DNA of 64,000 bases from Actinoallomurus oryzae (GTDB taxonomy: Bacteria > Actinomycetota > Actinomycetes > Streptosporangiales > Streptosporangiaceae), in the NCBI RefSeq assembly GCF_039541955.1, contig NZ_BAABHF010000041.1, positions 1-64,000 of the forward strand. The letters are read 5' to 3'. This document shows, in pieces, positions 28,165 to 36,919 of the stretch. The translations under genes were made by a program, and so were the position numbers. The notes beneath the pieces were generated by a model. The model searched no databases, was not told the origin of the DNA, and saw only the letters and a list, made by a program, of their open reading frames with translations. Positions within the stretch are counted from its first letter, which is position 1; every line of letters starts with the position of its first letter.

Positions 28165-29493
28165 ATGATGTTCGTTGATCGCGTTGATGCCGGACGACTG
28201 CTCGGCACCCGCCTGGAGCATCTGCGGGGCCAGGACATGGTCGTGCTCGGCCTTCCGCGCGGCGGTGTTCCGGTGGCGTTCGAGGTGGCACGGACGCTCG
28301 GTGTGCCGCTGGACGTCATCGTGGTGCGCAAGCTGGGCGTGCCGTTCCAGCCGGAGCTGGGAATGGGCGCGATCGGTGAGGACGGCGTGCGGGTCATCGA
28401 CGAGGAAATCGTGCGCTTGGCGCATGTCTCCGCCGACGAGCTGGCGATGGTCGAGGCACGCGAACGCGCCGAGCTGCAGCGCCGCGCCGAGCGGTTCCGC
28501 GGGGGCCGGGTCCGGATACCGCTGGCGGGACGGACGTTGGTCGTGGTCGATGACGGGATCGCCACCGGGTCCACGGCGCGGGCGGCCTGCCAGGTCGCAC
28601 GCGCCCACGGAGCGGCGCGTGTGGTGCTCGCGGTCCCGGTGGCCCCGCCGGAGTGGACCGAGCGGCTGGGACGCGACGCCGATGAGCTGGTCTGCCTGGA
28701 GACGCCGACACCGTTCTTCGCCATCGGGCAGTGGTACGCCGACTTCTCCCAGACCTCCGACCAAGAGGTCGTGGACTGCCTTCGCCAGGCCGCCGCGCTG
28801 TCCGGGCGGCCCATCGGCGTGGACAGCGTCCTGCCGCGGGATGAGGAGATCGAGGTGGGGGCCGGGCCGATACGGCTGGCCGGGCGCCTGACCGTCCCGG
28901 AGGATCCCCATGGGTTCGTCCTGTTCGCCCACGGCAGTGGCAGCAGTCGCTACAGCCCCCGCAACCGCTTCGTCGCCACGGCGTTGAACCGGGCCGGGCT
29001 CGGCACACTGTTGTTCGACCTGCTGACCGTCGAGGAGGAGGTCGACCGGGCCAACGTCTTCGATATCGAGCTGCTGGCCCGGCGCCTGGTCGACACCACC
29101 ACGTGGCTCCGCACCCTGCCGGAGGCCCAGGGGCTGCGGGTCGGCCTTTTCGGAGCGAGCACCGGTGCCGCCGCGGCGCTGTGGGCCGCCGCCGAGCCGG
29201 ACGCCGGTGTCGCCGCCGTCGTCTCCCGCGGCGGCCGTCCCGACCTGGCCGCACCCCGTCTGGCCGAGGTGGGCGTCCCGACCCTGCTCATCGTCGGTGG
29301 CCATGACGAAGTGGTGCTCGAGCTGAACCGCTGGGCGCAGGCCCGGCTGCGGTGCGAGAACCGGCTCGCCCTCGTGCCGGGCGCCACCCACCTGTTCGAG
29401 GAGCCCGGGGCCCTCGATGCGGTCGCCGACCTCGCGCGCGAATGGTTCGTCGACCATCTCGCTCGCGCTCCGCAGCCGGCGAGCCGCCCCTGA
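28165..29493 (+). CDS. Phosphoribosyltransferase-alpha/beta hydrolase fusion (Rv0571c type)
   Basis: 442 residues, the length of Rv0571c. Phosphoribosyltransferase part (1-215): VVLGLPRGGVPVAFEVA, GAIGEDGVRVIDEEIV and the PRPP loop VVVDDGIATGSTAR. Hydrolase part (230-435): FAHGSGSSRYSPRN, then GLFGASTGAAAAL with the nucleophile serine in GxSxG, and late ATHLFEEPGAL with a candidate catalytic His. Of the three copies in the window this one has the most canonical hydrolase site. GGGAGGGG lies 6 bp before the twin ATGs at 28165 and 28168. PEP synthase follows 43 bp later, probably on the same transcript. Confidence 0.88.
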   Translation: MMFVDRVDAGRLLGTRLEHLRGQDMVVLGLPRGGVPVAFEVARTLGVPLDVIVVRKLGVPFQPELGMGAIGEDGVRVIDEEIVRLAHVSADELAMVEARERAELQRRAERFRGGRVRIPLAGRTLVVVDDGIATGSTARAACQVARAHGAARVVLAVPVAPPEWTERLGRDADELVCLETPTPFFAIGQWYADFSQTSDQEVVDCLRQAAALSGRPIGVDSVLPRDEEIEVGAGPIRLAGRLTVPEDPHGFVLFAHGSGSSRYSPRNRFVATALNRAGLGTLLFDLLTVEEEVDRANVFDIELLARRLVDTTTWLRTLPEAQGLRVGLFGASTGAAAALWAAAEPDAGVAAVVSRGGRPDLAAPRLAEVGVPTLLIVGGHDEVVLELNRWAQARLRCENRLALVPGATHLFEEPGALDAVADLAREWFVDHLARAPQPASRP

Positions 29494-29536
29494 AATATCC
29501 GATGACCAGCCGGCCCGTCGCCGGAGGGAGACGATC

Positions 29537-31945
29537 GTGACACGTACGGACGACTTCGTGATCTGGTTCCCCGACCTCGGTCGAGGGGATGTCGGCGTGG
29601 TCGGCGGCAAGAACGCATCGCTGGGCGAGCTGATCAATAACCTGGGGAAGGCCGGTGTCCAAGTCCCCTGCGGATTCGCCACGACCGCGGACGCTTACCG
29701 GGAGTTCCTCTCGATGGGCGGCCTGCGCGAGGTCATCGCCGAGCAGGTCGCCCGGTTGCATCACGGCGTAGATCTGGCCGAAGTGGGCTGGACCATCCGG
29801 CAGGCGATGGTCGCGGCCGACCTTCCCGCCGGTGTCGCCCGAGCCGTCACCGGCGCATACCGCGCGCTCGGCGCGGCGCTGGGCCGTACCGATCCCGACG
29901 TCGCGGTGCGCAGCAGCGCGACCGCCGAGGACCTGCCCGAGGCCAGCTTCGCCGGACAGCAGGAAAGCTTCCTGGGCGTCCACGGAGAACAGGACCTGCT
30001 CGCCGCCTGCAAGCGCTGTTATGCCTCCCTGTTCACCGATCGCGCCATCCACTATCGCGAGGACCTCGGCTTCGATCATTTGAAGGTGGCGTTGTCCGTC
30101 GGCGTCCAGCAGATGGTCCGCTCCGACCTGGCCGGCGCGGGTGTGATGTTCTCGATCGACACCGAGACCGGCTTCCCGCGCACGGTGCTGATCAACGCCT
30201 CGTGGGGGTTGGGTGAGACGGTCGTCGGCGGGATGGTCGATCCGGATGAGTACCTGGTTTTCAAGCCGTTGCTGGACGAGTCCAGCCGACACCCGATCCT
30301 GTCCCGGACCTGCGGACGCAAGCAATGCAAGATCATCTACGCCGACGGCTCGTCGGGCGCACGCACACGGATGGTCGACACCGACGATGCCGAACGTGCC
30401 ACCTATGTGCTCGACGACGAGGAGATCCTGACGCTCGCCCGGTGGGCCACCGCCATCGAAGGCCACTACGGCGTGGCCATGGACATGAAATGGGCCAAAG
30501 ACGGACGCACCGGCGCGCTGTTCGTCGTCCAGGCCCGACCCGAGACGGTCCAGGCACGCCGCGAGGCCGCCCTGTTGCGCTCCTACCGGCTGCGTACCGG
30601 CGGCGAGCCGCTCACGAGCGGGCTCGCGATCGGCGACGCCATCGCCACCGGGTCGGTATGCGTCCTGCGCAGCGCCGCCGAGATAGACCGGTTCACTCCC
30701 GGTGCCGTGCTGGTCACCGAGATCACCGACCCCGACTGGGAGCCCATCATGAAGCGGGCCGCCGCCATCGTCACCGACCATGGCGGCCGCACCTCGCACG
30801 CCGCCATCGTCAGCCGCGAACTCGGCGTCCCCGCCATCGTCGGCACCACGAACGCCACCGACACGCTCACCGACGGGCAGCAGGTCACCGTCTCCTGCGC
30901 CGAAGGCGACACGGGCACCGTCTACGCAGGCATCCTCGATTACGAAGAACGCGAACTCGACCTGGCCGACGTCCCTGACACGCATACCCGGGTGATGCTC
31001 AACCTGGCGAACCCGGCGGCGGCGTTCCGGTGGTGGCGTCTGCCCGCCGACGGCGTCGGCCTGGCCCGCATCGAGTTCGTCGTCAACAACCACGTCAAGA
31101 TCCACCCGATGGCGCTGATCCACTTCGCTCAGACCGACGAAACGGTCCGGCGGCAGATCGCGGAACTGACCCGCGGCTATGACGACAAGCCCGAATACTT
31201 CGTCGAACGCCTCGCCCACGGCGTCGCCCGCATCGCCGCCTCCCGGTGGCCCGATCCGGTGATCGTCCGGATGAGCGACTTCAAGACCAACGAGTACGCG
31301 AAGCTCGTCGGCGGCGAGGCCTATGAGCCGACCGAAGAGAACCCGATGATCGGCTGGCGCGGCGCCAGCCGCTACTACAGCGACGGCTACCGCGACGGAT
31401 TCGCCCTGGAATGCCGCGCCATCCGACGCGTCCGCGAGGACATGGGGCTGCGGAACGTGATCGTCATGATCCCCTTCTGCCGCACCGTCGAGGAGGCCGA
31501 CCAGGTTCTCCAGACGATGAGCGAACACGGTCTGACGCGAGGCCGGGACGGCCTGGAGGTCTACGTCATGGCCGAGATCCCCGCGAACATCATCCTGGCC
31601 GAGCTGTTCGCCGAGCGCTTCGACGGCTTTTCCATCGGAAGCAACGACCTCACTCAGCTCACGCTCGGTGTCGACCGCGACTCCGCCGCCTTGGCCCAGC
31701 TGTTCGACGAACGGAACCCGGCCGTCACTCGCAGCATCCAGCACCTCATCGCCACGGCCCACGCCCAGCACCGCAAGGTCGGACTATGCGGGCAACGGCC
31801 CAGCGACGACCCCGACTTCGCCCGCATCCTCGTTCAGGCGGGCATCGACTCCATCTCAGTCACCCCGGACAGCTTCCTCACCGTCAAACAGAACGTCGCC
31901 GGCGCCGAACGCGAGCGCGCTGAGAACGGAGATGAAATGCCATGA
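29537..31945 (+). CDS. ppsA: Phosphoenolpyruvate synthase
   Basis: 802 residues, normal for PpsA. Order: ATP-grasp-like nucleotide domain (GGKNASLGEL, RSSATAEDLPEASFAGQQES), the phosphohistidine swivel domain TDHGGRTSHAAIVSREL with His421, and the C-terminal PEP/pyruvate barrel (GLARIEFV, FSIGSNDLTQLTLGVDRD, VGLCGQRPSDD with the catalytic Cys). It converts pyruvate, ATP and water to PEP, AMP and phosphate, the first step of gluconeogenesis. GTG 29537 has GGAGGGA 7 bp upstream. Its stop overlaps the DUF1876 start by ATGA. With the FBP aldolase/phosphatase at 36920 it supplies both irreversible gluconeogenic steps. Confidence 0.94.
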   Translation: MTRTDDFVIWFPDLGRGDVGVVGGKNASLGELINNLGKAGVQVPCGFATTADAYREFLSMGGLREVIAEQVARLHHGVDLAEVGWTIRQAMVAADLPAGVARAVTGAYRALGAALGRTDPDVAVRSSATAEDLPEASFAGQQESFLGVHGEQDLLAACKRCYASLFTDRAIHYREDLGFDHLKVALSVGVQQMVRSDLAGAGVMFSIDTETGFPRTVLINASWGLGETVVGGMVDPDEYLVFKPLLDESSRHPILSRTCGRKQCKIIYADGSSGARTRMVDTDDAERATYVLDDEEILTLARWATAIEGHYGVAMDMKWAKDGRTGALFVVQARPETVQARREAALLRSYRLRTGGEPLTSGLAIGDAIATGSVCVLRSAAEIDRFTPGAVLVTEITDPDWEPIMKRAAAIVTDHGGRTSHAAIVSRELGVPAIVGTTNATDTLTDGQQVTVSCAEGDTGTVYAGILDYEERELDLADVPDTHTRVMLNLANPAAAFRWWRLPADGVGLARIEFVVNNHVKIHPMALIHFAQTDETVRRQIAELTRGYDDKPEYFVERLAHGVARIAASRWPDPVIVRMSDFKTNEYAKLVGGEAYEPTEENPMIGWRGASRYYSDGYRDGFALECRAIRRVREDMGLRNVIVMIPFCRTVEEADQVLQTMSEHGLTRGRDGLEVYVMAEIPANIILAELFAERFDGFSIGSNDLTQLTLGVDRDSAALAQLFDERNPAVTRSIQHLIATAHAQHRKVGLCGQRPSDDPDFARILVQAGIDSISVTPDSFLTVKQNVAGAERERAENGDEMP

Positions 31946-32193
31946 AGACCAAACAGTGGAGTGTGCAGATCAACATCGGTGAGGACGGCAAGAACACCCA
32001 TGTACGTGCCACGCTCACCACGATGAACGGCATGACGATCGAGGGAAGCGGCCACGCCCGGCGGAATCCGCGAGACCGTGCCGTACCGGAGATCGGCGAC
32101 GAGCTGGCCGCGGGCCGGGCGCTCATCGATCTGGGCCACCGCCTCGTACAGCTCGCCAACGCCGAGGTCGCCCAATCCGCCGCTGGCCTGTGA
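31942..32193 (+). CDS. DUF1876 protein (Rv1738/Rv2632c family)
   Basis: 83 residues. WSVQINIGEDGKNTHVRATL followed by GSGHARRNPRDRAVPEIGDE and RALIDLGHRLVQ is the DUF1876 pattern of Rv1738 and Rv2632c, strongly DosR-induced small proteins. The Rv1738 structure has been likened to ribosome hibernation factors, so a role in translational quiescence is possible but unproven. It is translationally coupled to ppsA (ATGA overlap), an arrangement that ties it to entry into gluconeogenic, non-growing metabolism. Confidence 0.9.
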   Translation: MKTKQWSVQINIGEDGKNTHVRATLTTMNGMTIEGSGHARRNPRDRAVPEIGDELAAGRALIDLGHRLVQLANAEVAQSAAGL

Positions 32194-32222
32194 ACGACCG
32201 CGGGAATGGGTGTCAGCCATGA

Positions 32223-32248
32223 CGGTGACCGCAGTGTCGCGGTCACCG
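32223..32248. terminator. Strong hairpin between convergent genes, likely bidirectional terminator
   Basis: CGGTGACCGC, 6-base loop AGTGTC, then GCGGTCACCG: a perfect 10-bp stem. It lies between the DUF1876 stop (plus) and the stop of the acyl-AMP ligase fusion (minus, 32243). There is no U-tract, as is common in high-GC actinobacteria. Confidence 0.6.
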
Positions 32249-35044
32249 GATGCCGGACCGGTGCGCGATCGCCGCCTGAGCAGCCTGCCGGGCCTGAACC
32301 GCCGCGGCCCAGCCCGTACCTTCCGGCCGGATGGGCGACTCGACAGTGACGCGGACGGCACCATGCCGGGGAAAGCACCGGCCAGGGCACAGGATCGACC
32401 GGGTGCCCTGGATGGTGACCGGCACCACCGGCACCCCGGCGCGTGCCGCGCTGACGAAGGCGCCCATATGGAACGCACGGAGCCGGGGAGCCGCGGTCAG
32501 GCGTCCTTCGGGGAACATGACCAGGCGCTGTCCGCGTCTGAGGGCCGCGGTGAGCCGGGCGGTGTCGCGGACACCGCTTTCCCGGTCGACGCGTTCGACG
32601 AACTCAGTGCCCAGACACCGCAAGACGAAGCCGCTGAGCCGACGCCGGGCGTAGATCTCCCCGGCGACGAAACAGCACGACTCGGGGAGTACGGCCGTCA
32701 GCGCTGCGCCGTCGAGCCAGCTCGCGTGGTTGGCCACCGCGACCCACGCTCCCGCCGGAAGCCGATCGACGCCGACCACGGTGACCGGCGTCCCGGTGAG
32801 TCGGGCCAGCAGGCGGATGCCGGCACGTACGGCCCTGCGCCGTCGCCGCTGTCCGGGCATCACCGCCAGCGCTGCGAGCACCACGGGAAATATCGCGATG
32901 GCCAGCAGCCAGTCGTATGCGGCGAAGGCGACGGCCGTCCCCTCCCGGCACATCCGGTGGACGTGGTACCCGATCGAGCCGCAGGCGAGCGACGGCACCC
33001 GTAGCCAGACGGGCAGGGGGCGTCGCCGGAGGGTACCGCGCCGGTACATGGCCCGTGCCGCGGTGCGGCTGACCTTGCCGCTGGAGGTCTTGGGCACGAT
33101 ATGCGGTGCGGTGAGCACGACGTCGTCGGGCGGGGCGCCGAGCAGATCGACGACCGCGCCGGTGATCCGAGTCCGCAGCGCGGCGCGTGCCGCCTCATCG
33201 GCCTGCCGGGTCTCCGCCAGCACGACCAGCCGTTCGGTACCGGTGCCGGGGTCGGGCGCGGCGAACACCGCCACGCACCCCGCGCGGACGCCCTCAATGC
33301 CGCCCACCAGCGCCTCGATCTCTTCCGGGTGAAGATTGCGGCCGGCCCGGATGATGATGTCCTTCACCCGGCCTGTGACGTACAGCTCTCCGTCCGCCAG
33401 GTAGCCGAGGTCGCCCGTGTCGAGCCAGTCGCCGTGGCGGAGCGCCTGAGTGCCGGCCGGGTCGCGGTGGTAGCCGCCGGTCGCCGACGGCCCACGGAAC
33501 TCGATACGTCCTTCTCGGCGATCGGCCAGCTCGCCCCCGGTTTCGCCGACCACGCGTATCTGGTATCCGGGCAGCGGCCGGCCACACGCGACGAAGCGCA
33601 CCGCCGAACGATCATCATCTGCCGCACGGACCGCGCGTCCCGACCGAAGGAACCGTTCGCGTACGACGCGATCGATCATCGGGCCACGGCCCAGCGGCGG
33701 AAAGGTCAACCCGACACACGCCTCCGCCAGGCCGTAGACGGGCGTGATTGCCTCCGGGCGCAGCCCGTACGCGGCGAACCGAGCGGCGAAGCGCTCGATC
33801 GTGTCCGCTCTGACCGGCTCCGCGCCGTTGAACGCCAGCCGCCAGCAACGCAGATCGAGACCCTGGAGCTCAGCGTCGACGATCTTACGCAGACACAGCT
33901 CGTACGCGAAGTTCGGGCCGGCCGACATCGTCCCGCGTTGGTCACCGATGGCCCGCAGCCAGCGGGAAGGGCGGCTCAGGAACATCTGCGGCGGCATCAC
34001 CACCAGCGGCACCCCGAAGTACATGCTGCTCAGCCACGCTCCGATCAAGCCCATGTCGTGGTAGAGGGGCAGCCAGCTGACGAAGGTGTCCGTTGGCAAG
34101 GCGGCCTCGGCGCGGCCCATGGCGCGGATGTTCGCGAGCAGTTCACGGTGGGTCAGCACCACTCCTTTGGGATGTCCCGTGCTGCCCGAGGTGTACTGCA
34201 ACAGCGCGATGTCATCGCCGTCCGCGGTCGGCAGCCCGCCATCAGAGGCGTCCAGGTCACCGGGAACGAGAACATCACGCAAGGTCACCACCCGTGTCCG
34301 CAGACGCTGCCCGAGGGGTACCGCCTCGGGGACCGTGACCATCGAGGTCGCCTGCGCGTTCGTCAGGATGCGGTACTGGCGCTGTAGATGCTCGGCCAGC
34401 TGTGAGATCCGGGCGGGCGGGTAGACGGGCACGGGAATCGCGCCGGCCATGAGCACACCCATATAGGTCACGAAGTACGACCGGCCGGTCGGCAACATGA
34501 TCGCGACCTTGTCGCCGGCCGCCAGCCCATGCTCGATCAGACCCGCCGCGGCCCGTGCGGCCTCACGGTTCAGCGCCCCGTACGTCACCTCCTCGGCGAC
34601 GCCGGTCTCGTCGAGGACCCGGACGTGAGTGCGGTCGGGCACCATCTCGCCGTGCCATCGCAGGGCATCGACGAGCGTCGAGGCCTTCTCCGGCAGCGCC
34701 AGGCGGGCCGGCCGAGTACCGGGAACGGGTGGCGGTCGGGGGCGCTGAGCGGGCTCGTGCGGTGCGGCGCCGACATCACGCAACAGGTCTCGCGGCGTCT
34801 GGACGGTGGCCAGCGTCTCGGCGGGCAGCGCGACGCCGAACACCTCCTCCGCCCGCACGAGCAGCTCAGCGAGCTCAAGACTGCTCAGCCCCAGCTCACG
34901 CTCCAGCACGCTGTCGAGAGTCACCGTGGGACACGGATCGAACGGCCGTGTCTCCGCCGCCAGCCCGCGCACCAGGTCCAGGACGACCGCGACATTCCGA
35001 TCACCGAACGGCTCGCGTTCGGGTACCGAGAATCCGGGGCTCAC
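32243..35044 (-). CDS. ACP-fatty acyl-AMP ligase-PlsC acyltransferase fusion
   Basis: 933 residues. An N-terminal acyl carrier domain (about 15-95) has GLSSLEL with presumed phosphopantetheine Ser55 (the usual Asp before it is Ser). An adenylating domain follows (about 120-700) with LQYTSGSTGHPKG, YHDMGLIGAWL, TGDLGYLADGELYVTGR and the late PKTSSGKVSR lysine; its LPLYHDMGLIG features are those of FAAL-type FadD enzymes. The C-terminus is a PlsC domain with NHASWLDG (HX4D 773-778) and FPEGR. It could activate a fatty acid, load its own carrier and transfer the acyl group to a lysolipid or glycerol phosphate. It follows the second hrp1 by 66 bp on the same strand. Confidence 0.9.
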   Translation of the reverse strand: MSPGFSVPEREPFGDRNVAVVLDLVRGLAAETRPFDPCPTVTLDSVLERELGLSSLELAELLVRAEEVFGVALPAETLATVQTPRDLLRDVGAAPHEPAQRPRPPPVPGTRPARLALPEKASTLVDALRWHGEMVPDRTHVRVLDETGVAEEVTYGALNREAARAAAGLIEHGLAAGDKVAIMLPTGRSYFVTYMGVLMAGAIPVPVYPPARISQLAEHLQRQYRILTNAQATSMVTVPEAVPLGQRLRTRVVTLRDVLVPGDLDASDGGLPTADGDDIALLQYTSGSTGHPKGVVLTHRELLANIRAMGRAEAALPTDTFVSWLPLYHDMGLIGAWLSSMYFGVPLVVMPPQMFLSRPSRWLRAIGDQRGTMSAGPNFAYELCLRKIVDAELQGLDLRCWRLAFNGAEPVRADTIERFAARFAAYGLRPEAITPVYGLAEACVGLTFPPLGRGPMIDRVVRERFLRSGRAVRAADDDRSAVRFVACGRPLPGYQIRVVGETGGELADRREGRIEFRGPSATGGYHRDPAGTQALRHGDWLDTGDLGYLADGELYVTGRVKDIIIRAGRNLHPEEIEALVGGIEGVRAGCVAVFAAPDPGTGTERLVVLAETRQADEAARAALRTRITGAVVDLLGAPPDDVVLTAPHIVPKTSSGKVSRTAARAMYRRGTLRRRPLPVWLRVPSLACGSIGYHVHRMCREGTAVAFAAYDWLLAIAIFPVVLAALAVMPGQRRRRRAVRAGIRLLARLTGTPVTVVGVDRLPAGAWVAVANHASWLDGAALTAVLPESCCFVAGEIYARRRLSGFVLRCLGTEFVERVDRESGVRDTARLTAALRRGQRLVMFPEGRLTAAPRLRAFHMGAFVSAARAGVPVVPVTIQGTRSILCPGRCFPRHGAVRVTVESPIRPEGTGWAAAVQARQAAQAAIAHRSGIR

Positions 35045-35110
35045 GCGATCATCTCCGGAACGTCGATCCAGCCTGGTCAGCGCCGCAGTCAGCCGCGCCT
35101 TCCCACCGCG

Positions 35111-35530
35111 TCAACCGCTCGCGCAGACCTCCTCGACGAAATGACCGACGGCCTGCTCGGAAAGATGACGGGACAGATCGGCCTCGCTGATCATGCCGAC
35201 GAGCCGGTGGTCGTCGATCACCGGCAGCCGCCTGATCCGATGTTCTTCCATCAGGTGCAGCACCTGACCGGCGTCCTCGTCCGCACCGATAAAGACCGGG
35301 GTGCCCTGCGCGAGCGTGCCCGCAGTCGTCGTCGCCGGATCGCCACCCGCCGCGACGCACTTGACCACGATGTCACGGTCGGTGATGATCCCGTGCAGTC
35401 GATCATCATCACCGCAGACCGGCATCGCGCCAATATCAAGGTCACGCATCTGCTGCGCGGCGTAGACGAGCGTCTCGTGCTCTCCGACGCACTTTGCATC
35501 GGGGTGCATGATGTCGCGTGCTGTTGCCAT
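35111..35530 (-). CDS. hrp1: Hypoxic response protein 1 homologue, second copy (CBS pair)
   Basis: 139 residues, one CBS pair. It is the closer relative of Rv2626c: MATARDIMHPDAKCVGEHETL, DIGAMPVCGDDDRLHGIITDRDIVVK and EEHRIRRLPVIDDHRLVGMI, with Cys14 and Cys39 conserved. GGCGGAG precedes the ATG by 3-5 bases. The dormancy box at 35622 is about 92 bp upstream. It leads the minus-strand pair hrp1 then acyl-AMP ligase fusion. Confidence 0.93.
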   Translation of the reverse strand: MATARDIMHPDAKCVGEHETLVYAAQQMRDLDIGAMPVCGDDDRLHGIITDRDIVVKCVAAGGDPATTTAGTLAQGTPVFIGADEDAGQVLHLMEEHRIRRLPVIDDHRLVGMISEADLSRHLSEQAVGHFVEEVCASG

Positions 35531-35621
35531 AAGCTCCGCCCCCCTGATGTTCAGTTCCGGCCTTCCGGTCGGCCACCGGCACTTTGCATAGATCCTGCTG
35601 CGCACGCCGACGGCCCAGATA

Positions 35622-35636
35622 GAGGCAAAGGTCCTC
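35622..35636. promoter_or_regulatory. DosR-like box upstream of the second hrp1
   Basis: GAGGCAAAGGTCCTC; minus strand GAGGACCTTTGCCTC, centred about 100 bp upstream of ATG 35530. Confidence 0.62.
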
Positions 35637-35707
35637 ACCGGCCAATAGCACCGACGCGAACCCGACCAGACGTTCGCAGCGGCGGCTGTTATCTCCGGTG
35701 CTTCTTC

Positions 35708-35742
35708 GGCCCTTGGTCACCGGCCACCGGGACCTTCGCCGG
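35708..35742. promoter_or_regulatory. Paired DosR-like boxes upstream of the sigma factor
   Basis: GGCCCTTGGTCAC (35708-35720) and GGGACCTTCGCCGG (35729-35742), centres about 21 bp apart, 70 bp before the sigma factor start. Confidence 0.65.
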
Positions 35743-35811
35743 GCCGGCCGCAACGACGTCGGCAGGAGGATGGTCTTGTCGGCTGGTGGCTGCCGGGAAG
35801 GCTGAGGGATC

Positions 35812-36798
35812 ATGGTGCGGGGCGAACGGTCAAGTGCGGTCATGCACCGGACCGAGCCGTCAGAGCCCTACGAGGAACCGAACCTTGTCCGCCAGTACCT
35901 GACGCAGATCGCCTCCACCCCGCTGTTGACCGCCGAGGACGAGGTTGAGCTCGGGCGGCGCATTCGGCAGGGCACGCAGGCGGCCGAGCGGCTGCACCAG
36001 GCCGACACCAGCGAGCACCGCCTGTCCGCACGGCAGCGGACCGCGCTGCAGGAGGCGGTACGGGACGGCCGGCAAGCGAAGGACCACATGATTCGTGCGA
36101 ATCTCCGTCTGGTGGTCTCGATCGCCAAGCGGCACTCCAGGCGTGGCCTGCCGCTCCTGGATGTCATCCAGCAGGGGAACCTTGGATTGATCAGAGCAGT
36201 GGAGAAGTTCGACTATTCCAAGGGCTTCAAGTTCTCCACCTACGCGGTGTGGTGGATCCGCAAAGCGATCGAACGTGGCCTTGCCGAACAGGCGAGGGGC
36301 ATCCGCCTCCCGCTCAATGTCGTCGAGGAGCTGGCCAGGGTCGGCCGTATCGAACGCCAGCTCCAGTTCGCCACCGGCCGTGAGCCGTCGGCCGAGGAGA
36401 TTGCCGCACGCGCCGAGATCTCGCCCGGCAGGCTCAGCGAACTTCGCCGCGTCGCCCGTGAGACGGTGAGCCTGGACGCCCCGATCGGCGAAGACGGGAA
36501 GCTACGGATACATGACCTGATCCCCGACACCGAAGTTCTGGAGGCTTCCGACGTCGCGGAGTACCGGTCCCTGGTCGACCAATTGCGCGCGCAGATCGAC
36601 ACGCTCCCGCCCGAGGAAGCGATGGTCCTCACCTTGCGCTACGGCCTGCACAACGGCCGGACGCGCTCGCTCCGGAAGATCGCCAAGCAGATGCGCATGG
36701 GTGCCAGGCGCGTAGCCCGCCTGGAGAAACAGGCGCTGGCTCGCCTACGAGAACCCGAGCGCAGCCGCGAACTGGTGGATGGCCGTACAGCAGGTTAA
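35812..36798 (+). CDS. RNA polymerase sigma-70 family factor (group 2, non-essential type)
   Basis: 328 residues: region 1.2 (NLVRQYLTQIASTPLLTAED), region 2 (NLRLVVSIAKRH, QQGNLGLIRAVEKFDYSKGF, FSTYAVWWIRKAIERGLAEQ), region 3 and region 4. Regions 2.3-2.4 are near-consensus, predicting a normal -10 element. Region 4.2, usually RERIRQIE in the recognition helix, reads ARRVARLE, and the preceding segment is SLRKIAKQMRMG, so -35 recognition is probably different. It may transcribe part of this island; paired dormancy boxes precede it. ATG 35812 is used; ATG 35842 is possible. Confidence 0.9.
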   Translation: MVRGERSSAVMHRTEPSEPYEEPNLVRQYLTQIASTPLLTAEDEVELGRRIRQGTQAAERLHQADTSEHRLSARQRTALQEAVRDGRQAKDHMIRANLRLVVSIAKRHSRRGLPLLDVIQQGNLGLIRAVEKFDYSKGFKFSTYAVWWIRKAIERGLAEQARGIRLPLNVVEELARVGRIERQLQFATGREPSAEEIAARAEISPGRLSELRRVARETVSLDAPIGEDGKLRIHDLIPDTEVLEASDVAEYRSLVDQLRAQIDTLPPEEAMVLTLRYGLHNGRTRSLRKIAKQMRMGARRVARLEKQALARLREPERSRELVDGRTAG

Positions 36799-36835
36799 GG
36801 CGGGCTGACCCACCGCAGACGGCGTTGTGGTCGCG

Positions 36836-36873
36836 GAGTCGAAGGTCCCCATGCCGATGGGACGTGGGCCTCT
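36836..36873. promoter_or_regulatory. Paired DosR-like boxes upstream of the FBP aldolase/phosphatase
   Basis: GAGTCGAAGGTCCCC (36836-36850) and GGGACGTGGGCCTCT (36859-36873), centres 23 bp apart, the nearer ending 46 bp before GTG 36920. Confidence 0.65.
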
Positions 36874-36919
36874 GCCCGTGGCGTGCCATCGTCGGTCTTG
36901 ATGGTGGAGGGGAGAGTGG

